NCBI GenBank assembly: GCA_963971405.1 | Contig: OZ020488.1 | Coordinates: forward strand, 29,159,089 to 29,223,088 | Source: Psococerastis gibbosa | Taxonomy: Eukaryota > Arthropoda > Insecta > Psocodea > Psocidae | Reading direction: 5' to 3' | Length of the DNA stretch: 64,000 nucleotides | Shown: one piece after another, positions 12,472 through 24,970 of the stretch | How the letters are laid out: each line of letters begins with the position of its first letter | How positions within the stretch are numbered: the stretch's first letter is position 1 | The notes under the pieces: generated by a model | The model's input: the letters and a program-made list of their open reading frames with translations, nothing else | What the model was told of the DNA's origin: nothing | Databases searched by the model: none | Made by a program: the position numbers and the translations under genes

Positions 12472-12613
12472 TAAGGCGCAAAGTACACCGACCTCGATAG
12501 TGATAGTGATACTGATATTGACGTGGTAGCAGACATTTTAAGACTGTCTTTAATGTCTGCTACCTGTCAATATCAGTATCACTATCACTATCGAGGTCGG
12601 TGGACTTTCGCCT
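12472..12613. mobile_element. Foldback element, short variant (near-perfect 142-bp hairpin)
   Basis: The left arm (about 12472-12543) contains CACCGACCTCGATAGTGATA and GACGTGGTAGCAGACATTTT. The right arm (about 12548-12613) is its inverse and ends ACTTTCGCCT. Ends and the GTAGCAGACATT word tie it to the longer foldback elements at 1 and 3203, but here the loop is nearly absent. Its very high arm identity suggests a recent copy or arm homogenisation. Confidence 0.75.
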
Positions 12614-13522
12614 ATTATAAATCTGAAAACTGCGTAGGCTAAAATCATAGTTGACTAGACTAGGTGATTATTGTCGTATGACCAGGTCCGTTCAAATTAA
12701 GGATAATATATTAGACCAATAATTTCCCCATACAGCATGAATGCAGTAGGAGCGCACAGTGTAGTTAGCGCATAAACAGTCGCAGAACTGCAGCATAGTA
12801 GAACTAGCCCACGTAAACAAATGGGCTGATAATTTTTTATAATTGTTTATTGTACATATAAATAATTGTTATTATTATTTTTATTGTATTTTTTTTCCTT
12901 ATGTGGTTCCTTGTAGTGCTGACACCAACTGAAAAGATTATTATTATTTAAACAATTTTAATACGGAATTAATAGTGTATCGTACATTAGCAAAGAAAAT
13001 ACACTAAAACTAACCCACTTGTTTAAAAACAGAGCAGACGACATTCAGCTGTTTCATCACGTTGGACCTAGAATAATGTTCCGCCTACATCTAGCATATG
13101 CAACAATGAACAGCAATTTGCCTCAGTTGACACATAATTTACAATTCTAATTTTCATTTGCTCTTATGCCATCCAGTGAGTCAATTTGCATCCAATGAGG
13201 TTGATTATTACTCGTATTCCCGTCTATGTTATTCTTTTCCACGCTGAATTTTTTAAATGCTGATTTGAACGTTTTCTTGGATTTTACTTTATTTTAGAGC
13301 AGATTTTACATTGCAATCTACTACGGGCGACTCTGATCATGTGTCGAAAATTCTACAAAGGGCAGTTTCCGATGGATTATAAATGCAAAACGAAGCAGCC
13401 GACACATATTTGACTACGAGATTTGACTCTTCCTGCAATCAGCTGAAAGTTGGAGACTTTGGAGTCACCGTTAATTTGGAACCATTCCATTGTCCGAAGA
13501 AACCTTTCGTAAAAAACATGAA
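12614..13522. other. No gene recognised
   Basis: AT-rich sequence with short A/T runs. No shared repeat or convincing frame noticed. Confidence 0.4.
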
Positions 13523-13870
13523 TCAAAATTGTGTAACATTTTGATTGTATTGTATAGGTACTGTAAAATCATGTAAATAATAAGGTATGAATCTTCTTCT
13601 TCTTGAGTTGCAGTCTAGGGATAGGTTTGCAGCGAATGTTGTATTTCTCTCCTCCACTCTTGTCTGTTTTGTGCGGTCCTTTTCAGTTCTTTGTTGGTTG
13701 GTGTTGGTGCCTTCAACCATACCCTCAATTATGTTCTTGAGGAGCCCTTCGTGTCTCAGAATATGCCCCATCCTCTTCTTGTTGAAATGGTGGCCACAAT
13801 AGATATTTTTTCATTTATTCTATGGAACACTTCTTCGTTGGTTATGTGGTCTCTCCATGGGTATGAACCT
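13523..13870 (-). pseudogene. LINE reverse-transcriptase ORF, C-terminal fragment
   Basis: The minus strand encodes MGHILRHEGLLKNIIEG...EGTN, matching the conserved tail (GH.LRH..L...I.EG...G) that follows the reverse transcriptase in many arthropod LINE ORF2 proteins. Upstream on the same strand a second frame gives NEEVFHRI, so the homology crosses at least one frameshift. It is a 5'-truncated, decayed copy, and the clade cannot be assigned from so little. Confidence 0.6.
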
Positions 13871-14396
13871 ACAGAGGTAGAAAACTTTGACTAATGCTCA
13901 ATTTTTCAAGGAGAAAGATCAACTCAAATTTATTACAGCAAGGAGAGAGATTTCCACTTAAAAATTTCACTACTGAGCCACTACAGGTCAACGTCAACTT
14001 CTCTGGAACAAAAGCCCAGATAAACGATAAAACAGAGCTAAAGCTGCTGAAATTTTAAAATCGAAGAAACCGCAACATTTCTGGGCTTTGTGAACTATCG
14101 GGATGTAGAGTAATAAAAATCACGGTAATATTTACTGTAGGGCATCTGTATCCAATGATTTCTTTGATATGAATATGCAGCAGGCTCTTCTCTATCTCCA
14201 TAAACACTATAAATATCTTGGCGTTTTAGATGAAAGTTACAGGGTGACTATCATAACAGACTTTTCACTTAAATTTTCCATGGTGATTCTTTATTGGATA
14301 AGGTACAGTTAACACCTACGTGCCTTATACTTATACATAATAGTCTCCTTATTAACTTTGTAAAACTTACTGTCACTCATTGTGAACAAAATAACT

Positions 14397-14660
14397 TATC
14401 TATATGTATAAAAATGAATCCCTATTTCCCTATGTCACGGCATTACGCGTGAACGGCTGGACCGATTTCACTATTTTTTGTTGTTGTGTTTGTTATTGTC
14501 AGGAGAAGGTTCTTATGACAGAAAAAATTAAAAAAATTGCGCGTAAAATTAGAAAATTCTGGAAATTGATGTTGCGTTATGCGAGCCCCGAAAGGCCGAG
14601 CTGCGTAATACCCAATGCGAGGCCCCGAGGGGGCGAGCTGCCACCCACAATAGGCTTGTA
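14397..14660 (+). mobile_element. Possible non-autonomous Helitron-like or other repeat remnant
   Basis: Begins TCTATATGTATAAAAATGAA and continues GTGAACGGCTGGACCGATTT, wording that resembles sequence common at the start of arthropod Helitron-type and related elements. The 3' part is unusually GC-rich for this window, with two GCGAG...CCCCGA...CGAGCTGC motifs. I cannot show a diagnostic CTRR end or an AT target. Low confidence. Confidence 0.3.
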
Positions 14661-15555
14661 ATCAATAAAAAAACACAACCGGTTTCGGCTCACGCCATCG
14701 TCAAATGTAAGAAAACAGTCAATAAAAAATGGTATGCCAGATAAAACCTAAATACATTATATTGACCAAAAAAAGTACTGTAAGCCCTAACAAGAATCAA
14801 CGAGTAGTTGCCTGACCTAACATGTCGATACTACGGAAGATAGTGAATTCGTTAATTAAAAGATAATGTTTAGGTCTTATTCCACAAGTTTATAAATAGT
14901 TTAATTTTTGCAAATCATACAATATTTCCCGAGAAATGAGTTGAGTTGACTAACTCTTGAATACAGTAGAGCAGCTTGGAAAAAGGTTGTGGTTTTCCTG
15001 TACCTTAATGGTCACTAATTTAATTCGGTTCAGAAATTGTCTGACCTACTTATTTATTATCCGTCAGCTTAAATAATCAACGTTATTCTGCAGAAGCAGG
15101 AAAACTTTTTCAGCAGCGGTTGACAGTTGAAATAGCTGTTTTTGCATTCTACAAATCTTCAATACAATAAAATACGTAATTAGTTATGAGTATAAAACCC
15201 CTAAATGTTCTTCTCCTATAATTTTTTCTTTTTGTCATTCACATTTACTAAACCACTTGTTTTTTTCAGCACATGGCCTTGAAACAATGTCCGGGAACTT
15301 AAAGGTAAGTTCCTTTTTCTTACTCCTACATACACATTGTAATTCATGAAATTACGTTTTTCAATATTATATAGGCTATATATATTTATATATATATATA
15401 ATACATTATGCAATATCAGGTAGCCCAATTTTCAATTCATCTGCATGGTGGTTTGTGACCAGTAATTGAAAGAAATAAAACATCGAATTTCTTCCATATC
15501 AGGAATTGTCTTCATTTTTTCTAGGATACGTAAATATAGTCAGGACACGTAGGGT
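14661..15555. other. No gene recognised
   Basis: AT-rich sequence with a (TA)n tract near 15373-15400. No defendable feature. Confidence 0.4.
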
Positions 15556-15568
15556 AGATTTAAATATT

Positions 15569-15949
15569 AAATCCAACGGCCTTACCATGTTGAATCCATG
15601 AGAGCAGAGCATGTTTCAAACTGCGGCAAACTTGGTAGTGTGCACAACATTGGCAGGGGAACATGGTGGGACATGATAACGCGCTGAGGCTATACCAGTC
15701 AGTCTACGTGCGAGTCGAGTCCTGGTCACCTCCGATTTAATCGTGTGACTTTACCATGTTCCCAAGTGGTTCGGAATCCAAAATAATCGGGAGGAGGTTC
15801 ACCCTGTCGGTCAACTCCCCTTTCACCCGAGGTGAATGAGTCTGCCCTTAGGGTGTCTCAAGTTAACAAACAGACTCATTCCTCCCGCCAGGTTGACAGG
15901 GTTGCTTAAAGCAGAAATGCTAAAAGCAGGCGTTGGTAACAACAACAAC
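15569..15949 (+). mobile_element. 5S rRNA-derived SINE (R3), full-length copy with target duplication
   Basis: The element begins CCAACGGCCTTACCATGTTG at 15573. From my knowledge of 5S rRNA, its 5' end reads closely like this (CCAACGGCCATACCA-type). Further matches to the 5S internal promoter region are weaker. The 3' part is unrelated to 5S and ends GCAGGCGTTGGT followed by (AAC)n. A 13-bp direct repeat AGATTTAAATATT flanks it (15556-15568 and 15950-15962), as expected for LINE-mediated retroposition. Other copies lie at 17010-17374 (inverted) and 57439-57721. Confidence 0.75.
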
Positions 15950-15962
15950 AGATTTAAATATT

Positions 15963-17009
15963 TCTTAGTTACTCAGATATAATATATTAATAAAACTATT
16001 AAGTTAGACCAATAGTTATTGATTGCCAAGTCTCCTAGATGGACCTACGGATAAATGCATGTACCTACTATAAGTATTGATTATTTGGCTAATAAGAGAT
16101 AATGTACATGAGCCCTTCACAAAAATGGGAGGCATTGGATCGTACTCCACCGGTTGTAGTTTTAGGGATAATTTTTCATTGGGTACATAAACAAGTTTAT
16201 TGTGATTTTTCATAGCCTTGCATGCATTTTTAATTGATGCTTTCATTACTGATACCATACCGTAATGAAAATATAAAGCAAGTTGGAAATTGGAAAATTC
16301 TTAATTATGATCAGAGGTTCTGCAAAGGATTTATCAAAACCTCAAATATTATAATTCATCGCTAAATTTCTAAGCTCGCTGTAATTTTCATAATATTGGA
16401 AAGAGATGGCGGGATGGGAGGGTGGAAATTATTGGCTAACGTTTCAAATTTTGCCAGAGAAGGGAACGCAGACGACTAATTTGGAAATGTATAATCAGGA
16501 CGCATTGTATCTAGATATTTTGTAAGCAAGGAATGACCGTGTATTTTTGACGAAATTAATTCATTCCTCGTTCCACAGCCACAAAGATGTGAATGTGGAC
16601 AAATAAAATAATAGCAATTATTATTTTTGTAAATTATTTTTTCTAAAAAAAAAAAAATAGAGTATTTGCTGGACTGAATAATTATTTTACCCTATAAAAT
16701 CTGTTTAGTCTAATTTATCGGGTTTGCAGTAATAATATTACAGGGGAGATAATGCAAATTTATTGCAAATGGTTTTATTTTTTGTGAATTTTTCATCTAG
16801 TCATTTCCATATCTTTCCGGCTATGGAAGGAGGAATTAATTACTTTCACCGAATTGGCTCATTCCATCTTGATTACAAAATATTTCTAAATCTCTGTCTT
16901 AATAAAGTAATTTCATTTATTCTCCCTCTTCTGCATATAAATCCAAAACATGTGAATACAAATGTACAACTTGTAGGTACCTAGTATATCTGCTTCTTCT
17001 TGTTCCTTC
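15963..17009. other. AT-rich stretch; part of weak repeat R8
   Basis: No gene seen. Bases 16549-16590 (AATTCATTCCTCGTTC then CAGCCACAAAGATG) match two oppositely oriented segments at 50567-50602 and 50775-50812. A T/A-run-rich segment with chance frames follows. Confidence 0.4.
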
Positions 17010-17374
17010 TAACGCCTGCTTTCAGCATTTCTGCTTTTAAGCAACCCGGCCAGCCTGGGGGGGGGGGGGTGAGTCTGTTTATTAACTTGAGGCACCCTAA
17101 GGGCAGACTCGTTCACCTCGGGGGAAAGGGGAGCTGACTGACAGGATGGACCTCCTGATTATAGTGGATTCAGAACCACTTGGGAAACATCATAAAGTCC
17201 CACGATTAATTCGGAGGTGACCAGGACTCGACACGCACTCAGACTGACTAGTACAGTCTCAGCACGTTATCATGTCCCACCATGTTCCCCTGCCAACGCT
17301 CTGCACACCACCAAGTTTGCCGCTGCTTGGAACAGGCTCTGTTCTCGTGGATTCAACTTGGTACGGCCGTTGGC
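17010..17374 (-). mobile_element. 5S rRNA-derived SINE (R3), inverted copy
   Basis: The reverse complement begins GCCAACGGCCGTACCAAGTT and contains CAAGCAGCGGCAAACTTGGT and TTGGCAGGGGAACATGGTGG. These align with the 5S rRNA 5' end and, more loosely, with its box A and box C regions. Body and 3' end match the copy at 15569-15949 nearly throughout, including CTGCCCTTAGGGTG and AAGCAGAAATGCT. A 12-base G/C run has expanded at about 17048-17059. No clear target duplication was found. Confidence 0.75.
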
Positions 17375-17817
17375 ATCTTGTACAATCGTACCTGTGAGGG
17401 CTCAGCTCAGCTGACCTCCACAATTATATCATATGGGGGCGCTATAATGGTTGAGTGCATCATTAGTGGTTAGGGAATGTCTGAAGCAGAGCTCAATTAG
17501 GTCCAGAAGCAGCTAAAGCAGGGATTACAGATTAACCGCTTCACCGCCAGTAACTTTGTCTATCCAGTTGCATGGGATACCCACGCTGGTATCAATAATA
17601 TCAAGGACCCGTTCATATAAAGTCCACTAATGAGTCAGTTAAGGTAATGGTCAGATGAAGATGGTCGTGTAGTCCATATGGGGAAATACGCAGGCCACTG
17701 AAGTTATATACCTAATCTTAGATACGCCCCCCTGCTCACTAAACACTTTTTATACAGTATATGTGTTTGGCACCTTTTTTGTGTCATTTACGAAGAGTAG
17801 TCTTTATTATTTGGAAG

Positions 17818-17870
17818 CAGAGACGTAGCCAGAAATATTTTTCGTGGTAGGGGGGGGGGTCGGATTTTTC
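17818..17870 (+). mobile_element. Orphan end of a hAT-type MITE
   Basis: CAGAGACGTAGCCAG followed by a G-run resembles the left ends of the MITEs at 54225 and 32563. I could not find the matching inverted end downstream, so this is a truncated copy at best. Confidence 0.3.
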
Positions 17871-18498
17871 AAAATATATAGATCTGTACCCAATGGTGAT
17901 TCCAAAATATAATAATAGTAAAATATTATTACCGTACCAAGCTATGGAAATTTTCAGTGTCTACATTCTTCCACATCGTGGCGCAAAGTATTTCATTGGT
18001 TGGTATTTGACAGGAGAATTCTTGAGTTACTCGTATTTGGCCAAATAGGAAAATTCAGACAAACAGTACCGTAAGTATTAATTTTATTGCCCCCTCAATT
18101 CCATGCCTCCCACGCCATGCCCTCCTAAGTCCTCCTTTCTACTTCCATGCGTCCTTCTTTACGTTTTTGTAAATGGCAACCCTAATTTTGAACTGACGGG
18201 ATAGTTCTTGGGTTATTTGGTTAAATAGAAAATTTCAGGCCAAAAATATTTAAGGCAGCATTCTACGGTGAAATGTTGGCAATTTTTCTCTCCGAACTTT
18301 GGAAGTTATTAGTTGTGGACTACTCCGCCAACATGATAAAATTAAAAAGACAATTTTTATTTTTATTATTGATGTGCCACAATCACACGCTCCGGCTTGA
18401 GGGGGCACAGCTTTGTAATGTTGATAATGGTATTGTATTTTTGTTAAATCCACTGATTATCTATGTATCTACCTATATAAATAGGGAATAATATAAGG

Positions 18499-18810
18499 CA
18501 GAGGCGTAAAGTTTTAGAATGATGGCGGGGGCAAAAAAAGTAAACCTTATGACGTCATCAGGCAGGATTTAAGGAAAAATTGAAAATATAGGAGCAAAAT
18601 GGTAGGGTTTTACGTATTTTAATAGTTGTAAAGTATAGCTGTAGATTTTACAACGTTAAAACAGGAATGCTTACATTAATATTGCTGCAAAGGGGACCAT
18701 GAAGTATGAACTACGTCTTACAATGCTTGAGGCTGGGGGGGGGGCAAAGCCCCCCAAAAGGAGCTGGGGGGGGGGGCAAGTTGGACCGTGCCCCCAACTT
18801 TACGCCCCTG
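18499..18810. mobile_element. hAT-type MITE (312 bp), TIR CAGRGGCGTAAAGTT
   Basis: The left end CAGAGGCGTAAAGTTTT and the right end, in inverse, CAGGGGCGTAAAGTTGG form about 15-bp terminal inverted repeats. The interior is G/C-run rich (GGGGGGGGG near 18736 and 18770). The CA(G/R)RGGCG start is typical of non-autonomous hAT elements. The flanks do not show a clear 8-bp duplication, so the superfamily call rests on the termini only. Confidence 0.6.
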
Positions 18811-19631
18811 TTAATTCTTGGCCCATTTTAAAAATAAATCCTGGATTACTCCGCCAAATTGAAAAAATTAACAAGTGAATTTTTATTTTTATTATCAATA
18901 CCAGAGTCACTGGGTGAAAATCTTCAATCAGAAAAAGGGGGCTCGTGAAATCAGTCAGGTTTAGAAATGTCAGAGTACCCCTTCTTTCCGACTTTTTCAT
19001 GTTCCCCCTTTGCCCTTCATCTGCACTCCTCCCCACTTTTCAGCTTCCTATAATATAGGTACTGCTCTTCCATTCCCAGTCTTTTCGCGGACAATGATTC
19101 CAAATATCTCATTTCTGTGTAATATCGTGTCCTTTTTATATAGCAACGAAGCGTATTGTCGATGCGAAATTCATTGTGTTCCTAAAAATTTCCTCAAGCA
19201 AATAATTTTCTCTTCCTTCCTTTTGATCAGTTTTATACACCTGAGTGATGAATTTTGGAAATATCTACAGTCTGAACCATTTTCCTTGCGTCAATTCTGA
19301 CTTCAATACGGCCTGCTGCGGCCCCCTTGATACCTCCATCTAAATAAATAAATTCATAAGATAATAAAAAAGTCAAACAAATCCTTCTAAAATAACAACA
19401 AAAGAAAAAGAGAGAAAATAATAATAATAATACTATGGATCAGGCACTCATTCATTCACTCTCACACATCACTCCCCAGAAATTGTTGTTAGGCTGTCTT
19501 AAATTTCTCCAAATCATTCTGTGTCGTAACTTAGTTTCTTCTGGCAAGGAATAGGTGTGTTCAATGCGAAGGAAAGATTCAAAACCATTTCGTTTTCACC
19601 TCAGTTTTAAAGACGGGTTCTGGGGAGAGGG

Positions 19632-19745
19632 AAATTATTATATATAATTATGTAATATAAAATAAAATAATAATAAAATAAAATAATAAAAATATATAAT
19701 TATATTATGGATTATATTATATATTATATATTATATTGTAAATTG
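19632..19745. repeat. AT-only low-complexity tract
   Basis: About 115 bases made almost only of A and T, with TAATAAAATAAAATAATAA and ATATTATATATTATAT motifs. Probably a microsatellite remnant. Confidence 0.8.
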
Positions 19746-19981
19746 TAAACTTACCGCGGGATCCACCCTTGCTATGTACTCGTAAATACACTACAGCAGT
19801 ACAATTGAATATAGCAGTACATATACTGTCCCGAATGCATCCAAACTTGTTTAGGTCCATTCTATCAGATCAAAAGCAGCGCAGGTTTAAGAAAACTTGC
19901 AAATGCCCAAAAAAGAAATTATTTGAACCCTTTGATCGTTAGAAGTTGAAAGTTTTCCATTTATAAATTAGACACTATAAT

Positions 19982-20210
19982 CTTAATTCCACTTACAGTA
20001 GGCCTACTATAATAAATCATATATTTAGGTTAAGTCTTTTAATGTCATCAATCAACCTTACTTATTGCAATAAATGACTTGTAGTTTTGTAATGTCATTT
20101 TAATGCCACTTACAGTACTATTGTAAATCATGTATTTAGGGTACGTCTTTTAATGTCATCAATCAACCTTACTTATTGCAATAAATTGAGTTGCAGTTTT
20201 GTAATGTAAT
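19982..20210 (+). repeat. Tandem duplication, two ~115-bp units
   Basis: Units begin at about 19982 and 20099 (period about 117). Both contain CCACTTACAGTA, TTAATGTCATCAATCAACC, TTACTTATTGCAATAAA and GTAGTTTTGTAATGT-type blocks. A few substitutions and indels distinguish them. Confidence 0.8.
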
Positions 20211-20664
20211 TCGCGTGTTTCTCGCGGAAAATAAATCTATTTCACGGAATATCACCCTGTCACCAGACTTCTAACACTGATTGAGTGAACATGGTTTCCA
20301 TTTCGTTGACGAATGATTGGGGGAGGGGTGGTAAAGGGAGCTAAAGTGATAATTTATGCATTTTTGTAAAAACCATTAGAACAAAAAAATAGTAACAACA
20401 TCGTAAATTAGGTAGGTATCAATTCTTAACGCAACTTAACTGCAACTTAGACGTACTGTATCATACTCATATAAACTGGGCATCTAGTCCAGATGATTTT
20501 CCATAATCCATAATACTGTTTTTTCATGGGTAGAAGTGGCAAAAAGTGTTAAAATTCGAGGTTAATAGGCTATATTAGGTAAGTTAGGCCTAATTTTTAG
20601 TTTTCAATATATTGGGCACCTAGACTACTCTATTATACACTATCCTAAAAATTTCCACAATTTC

Positions 20665-21472
20665 AAGAACCGGTCCGAGTTTACTCGAACATGCTTTCCA
20701 ATTTATCAATTAGTAGATGGAGATGATGTGATGATGAGTAATTTCATGGTAAAAAATTACGACGTCACTGGATGTGAGGTTAATTTTGAATAGGTCAGAC
20801 CAACACATTACCACACAGTAATAATGGCAGGGCATGCAATGCATTTCAGTGAGAATTTTCTATCATTAAAACAAAAAAATTTTTTTGCACAAAACCAATT
20901 TTTTTTTTGGGAAAGACACGTGTCCGGTTTCGATACTCAATTTAACACCTAAAACATTCCTGAAGGTAGAAATCATCAATAGAAAGGTTTTGCAGAAAAA
21001 TTACTTTCTAGTAAATTTTCCTTTAAATTTAGTTATTTTTATTTTTTTCCCCCAGTAGCAAACTATCAAGGGGTAAGCGACCCCCCGCATTTTGTTAACA
21101 TCAATAACGACCACATTATATGTTAATTTATTTTTTGAGAAATAATTTTTTTAGACGTTTTTTTTTGGAGTTTTTTGAGAATAAACCCCCCCCCCCCCAA
21201 ATTGAGCTAGATCCAAATAAAAAAATGGTCCTGTGGCATGATTTTTGTAAACCTACATGCCAAATTTCATAGAAATCGACCGAATTGTTTGCCCGGAAAA
21301 CGATGAACAGACAGAGCGACAGACAGAGCGACAGACAGACAGACAGACAGACATTTCATAAAAACCACTTTTTTTGGTTCCTGGGACCTCAAAACATGTA
21401 AATCCGTTGAAATCTCGGAATCGAACATTTCGACAATCACTTTCCTTATACTACGTGTAAGTTGGAAAGCAA
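20665..21472 (+). repeat. R1 dispersed repeat, copy 3
   Basis: Starts AAGAACCGGTCCGAG and ends GTAAGTTGGAAAGCAA. Shared landmarks are CAACACATTACCACACAGTA, CCCCAGTAGCAAACTATCA, a C-run near 21187, (GACA)n near 21309-21350 and CTGGGACCTCAAAAC. It has a deletion near the left end relative to copies 1 and 2. Confidence 0.75.
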
Positions 21473-23360
21473 TTATAAAATTAAGAAAGTTATATAGGAA
21501 ATATGATGGCAATGCTACTATGCTGCAGCCTTATGTGAAATTCGTTTCAGTTTAGTTCAGCAACGTCTGGATCTTCAATTTCCCTTCAACCACCCTCATC
21601 AGCCTTTGTGTTTATAAGCATATGCAATATCGCCAAGCAATTAGACAATTAAATTCACAGAAACTCCTTTACACTGTGCAGAAACTAACAATTTAAAAAC
21701 TCGCATAGGTACTATAAGTTTTAACCAATTTCTCGCAGTAGTCACCTATCGTGCACTGAGCCACTATGCGACCACATGAAATCGCGTGTATATGAACAAA
21801 GAGCATAATTCCTTTAAAACGAGTAGATAATGAGGAAAGTGCACAAAACTCATTTACTGCGCAGAAACTAATAATTAATTTATGTAATCACTCGTAAGTG
21901 TCTGACTATTTTTGATAGTACCTTTCTTAGTACCTACCTATTTTACCCTCCGCTTCGCATGAAGGCGTGTTCATATGCGAAAATATTACAAACACCTTTT
22001 AAACGAATAGGTAATGAGAAATAAATTCAATGAAGTTTACTTAAAGTAACTTATTTACCATCGTCAAACTAGTTGAATCTGCTGTGCTAACAGGATAATG
22101 TAAAACGATTAACCTCCTGCTAAGTGCTTCGCCAGTTACCCAGTCAGGAATGGCTGATTATTTTGACTGGATCTAAAGTGCTCAACCATACGACCCTATC
22201 GCAAACAACCGTTCATTACATTGCCTCTTAACTTGTCTTGAAAACTCTCTTCAACATTATATTGGTCGTTTCTATCATTACCTCTTAAATTGTCTTTTTA
22301 AAAGCTGACTATGATGATATTTTCTGCACTTTAGCCAAAAGTCGAGAACATTCTGCAAATGAAATTGCTAGATAACCTTTTTTGGTAAATGTATCCCATT
22401 TAATTAATGCAGGCACATGCAGTATTACTGAAATTTAAGCATCTTTTTACTTTCCCAATTGTTGTTGATTTGTTGCCTGTTGCCTAATGGGATTAATATA
22501 ATTATCATCGGGTGAAGGAAGGCGGATTTACCTATATAGGCTAGGCCTAATTTGCCGCCCGACCCGGGGCCAAGAGGGGGGGGGGGTTGAGGAGGTGAGT
22601 CCACTAAGTTTGGCAAAGTTTAATGCAAAACTGTGAACTTCAGAAGCCTTCACAGAAATAGGAAATCAAATCATTTAGTTCAAGCATGTATGGAGCGAAA
22701 AGTCAGCTTTTGGCCACCATTGTAGGTCTACTACAATTTGCCGCTCTGGCCAGGGCCCGTTCGGCCCATCTGTAAATACGCCACCAAAAGACCCTGCATA
22801 TACAATTTTAGTTTGTAAAATTTTCAAAATAGAGTTCGCTACGCTACCATTAATTAAACACCGTGACTTCAGATAATACGGTGTGTATAAGTTTTTAAAA
22901 AGCACAATACTAAAATATTTACTTTGACCCAACTTTCGTACTGTCGGCGTCTTATTAATACGACTCATAACTTGTAAAGTAATTTAAAAATATAAAACCG
23001 GTTTTGTGACTAGACAGTACGATAGATGAGAAAACTTCATCAATTAATTGAAAGTCTAAAAAGCAGTTCGCCTAGACTGCTGATAAAGGTGCGGTTTGAC
23101 TTTTGCGACCTTTCAATCAGATGAGGGAGATTGTCTAATTTAGCCAGCTGGCAGGAGAAAATCTAAGGCGGGGCAACTTTTTATAAGGCAGCCCCTAAAC
23201 TGCTATTATCCAATTTGACTTCTCGCGTCAGCCACCAACTTCGCTTAATCTTTTCTTTTTAAACACTAAGTTGACTTTAGGTTAAAGAGATAACCTCCTG
23301 AGGACCGTATATACGAAAAATAGAGTATCAAGAAAAAACATGACTGATTCTCGATCTCTA
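21473..23360. other. About 1.9 kb without recognised gene
   Basis: No convincing frame. A possible weak MITE spans 22514-22791 (GGCGGATTTACC at the left, inverse GGCGTATTTACAG at the right), but only about 10 bp of each end match, so it is not called. A G-run lies at about 22576. Confidence 0.4.
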
Positions 23361-23365
23361 TTTTT

Positions 23366-23450
23366 TTGGATATGGAGAGGCTAGCTCGTATAGTTCCCAT
23401 AGATCGTGGGTTTGAGTTCCTTGGAAGGGGTCCAGTTTTTTTCTTGATAT
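23366..23450 (+). repeat. tRNA-like SINE head, fragment 1
   Basis: GGCTAGCTCGTATAGTTCCC then ATAGATCGTGGGTTTGAGTT resembles a Pol III A box and B box (GGTTTGAGTTCC). A related fragment lies at 33215-33285 with a better B box. Both then read CCAGTTTTTT, so the family probably shares a body beyond the head. Confidence 0.45.
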
Positions 23451-23952
23451 TATTGTATATTTTTTTGGGTATAATTCGCCCTGTAAAAATAGCACGTGGC
23501 CAACATAATCTGCCTAAGAAGGTTTCTTTGCTTCATTCTGTTGCATTGCAGTGTTACAATAAAAAAATAAAAAAAAATAATAATAAAAACAGAGAGTAGA
23601 ATAACAGCATAAGTGGATGAAAACAGTAGTTTCTGACGTGGGTTAATCTGACGATGATTAATTTGAGGTGAGCGGTAATGTACGGTACACGATACATGGC
23701 GAGGGCTTGCCGTGGCAGCAGTTAGAATGTTGCAGCATACTTCCCGTCAAACTTGCGTTAACTCCACGTCAAAATTTACCCAATAAATGGCTGCCTATTG
23801 GAAACTTCGCGTGCTGGAAATTCTGTCTGTTCGTCAGAAACAATATTGCTGAGCCTCATACTAAGCCCCCATTCACTTTAATATCATGAGAAATCATTTA
23901 ACAACAATGAGAGGTTCAGAATACCTATTAACTTTGTAGGTAGCCTCTACAG

Positions 23953-24970
23953 CAATGTTTCCCAACCAGTGACGGTCTTCGGTCCACTCAGGCCGATAAT
24001 GTGTCACTGCGGACTACCCCCTACATTTATTGTTATTTTTGCTTTCCAATTTATAAGTAGATGGTCAAAATTGTCGATTCCGAGATTTCAACGGATTTAC
24101 ATGTTTTGAGGTCCCAGGATCCCAAAGAAGGTTTTTTTTTTTTTTACGAAATGTCTGTCTGTCGCTCTGTCTGTCTGTCTGTCTGTCGCTTTGTCGCTCT
24201 GTTTGTTCATCGATTTCCGGGCAAACTACTCGGTCGATTTTGATGAAATTGGGCATGTAGGTTTAGAAAATTTTTACCTCGAGACAATGTTTTTATTTTG
24301 GGGTAAATCAATTTTGGGGTGTGTTATTTCTCAAAAACAGCTCCGACAATTTCTTTTAAATTCACATACATACATATTGTAGTGGTTATTAATGTTAACA
24401 AAATGCGGTGGGTCGCTTGCCCCTTGATAGTTTGCTTCTGGGGGTAAAAAATAAAAATAACTCAATTTTAATGAAAAATGACGAAAATATAATTTTACTG
24501 TGAAACTTTTCTATCGATGATTTCTACCTTCAGGTGTGTTTTAGGTGTTAAAAAGAGTAACAAAATCGAACAGGTTGCTTTCCCAAAAAAAGTATTTGGT
24601 TTTGTGCAAAAAATTATTTTTTGAAGAAAATTCACCCTCCAGTACATTGCGTGCCGTGCCATTATTATAATTTATTTACTATGAAATAGGTCATTATCTC
24701 TTTCTACTAATTGATAAATTGGAAAACATGTTCGAGTAAACTCGGACCGGTTCTTTTTTAAGAAATAGAAGGCTTTCAATGATATATATCACTTACAGTA
24801 TGATTTTAATGTACGACAAAGTTAATGTGAAACATTGGGCACGCATGTTTTTTACAAGCTGTATTCTTGGCTTAATGTTCTTGTTATTAGCAACTCTTAA
24901 TGTAAGTCACTGCAAGCATTCTCGTGGACCATTTGCCAGAGTCTCGGTGACCACCGGTTGGGAATCACTG
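23953..24970. mobile_element. hAT-type MITE interrupted by R1 copy 4
   Basis: The left end CAATGTTTCCCAACCAGTGA (23953) and the right end, in inverse, CAGTGATTCCCAACCGGTGG (ending 24970) are inverted repeats of the CA-RTG-TTCCCAACC type known from hAT elements. They are flanked by 8-bp duplications CTCTACAG (23945-23952) and CTCTAAAG (24971-24978), one mismatch. Bases 24039-24755 are an R1 repeat inserted inside. Without it the MITE would be about 300 bp. Confidence 0.75.
24039..24755 (-). repeat. R1 dispersed repeat, copy 4 (nested)
   Basis: On the minus strand it runs from AAGAACCGGTCCGAG to AAATTGGAAAGCAA, with (GACA)n read as (TGTC)n at 24150-24190. It sits wholly within the hAT-type MITE 23953-24970, so it inserted after that element. 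The left-end region is shortened compared with the longest copies. Confidence 0.75.

Noticed and set aside
14397..14660. Confident Helitron call
   Set aside because: The start resembles Helitron-type sequence, but the CTRR terminus and AT insertion site could not be shown. Kept only as a low-confidence feature.
22514..22791. MITE with GGCGGATTTAC ends
   Set aside because: Only about 10 bp of each end match and no target duplication is visible.
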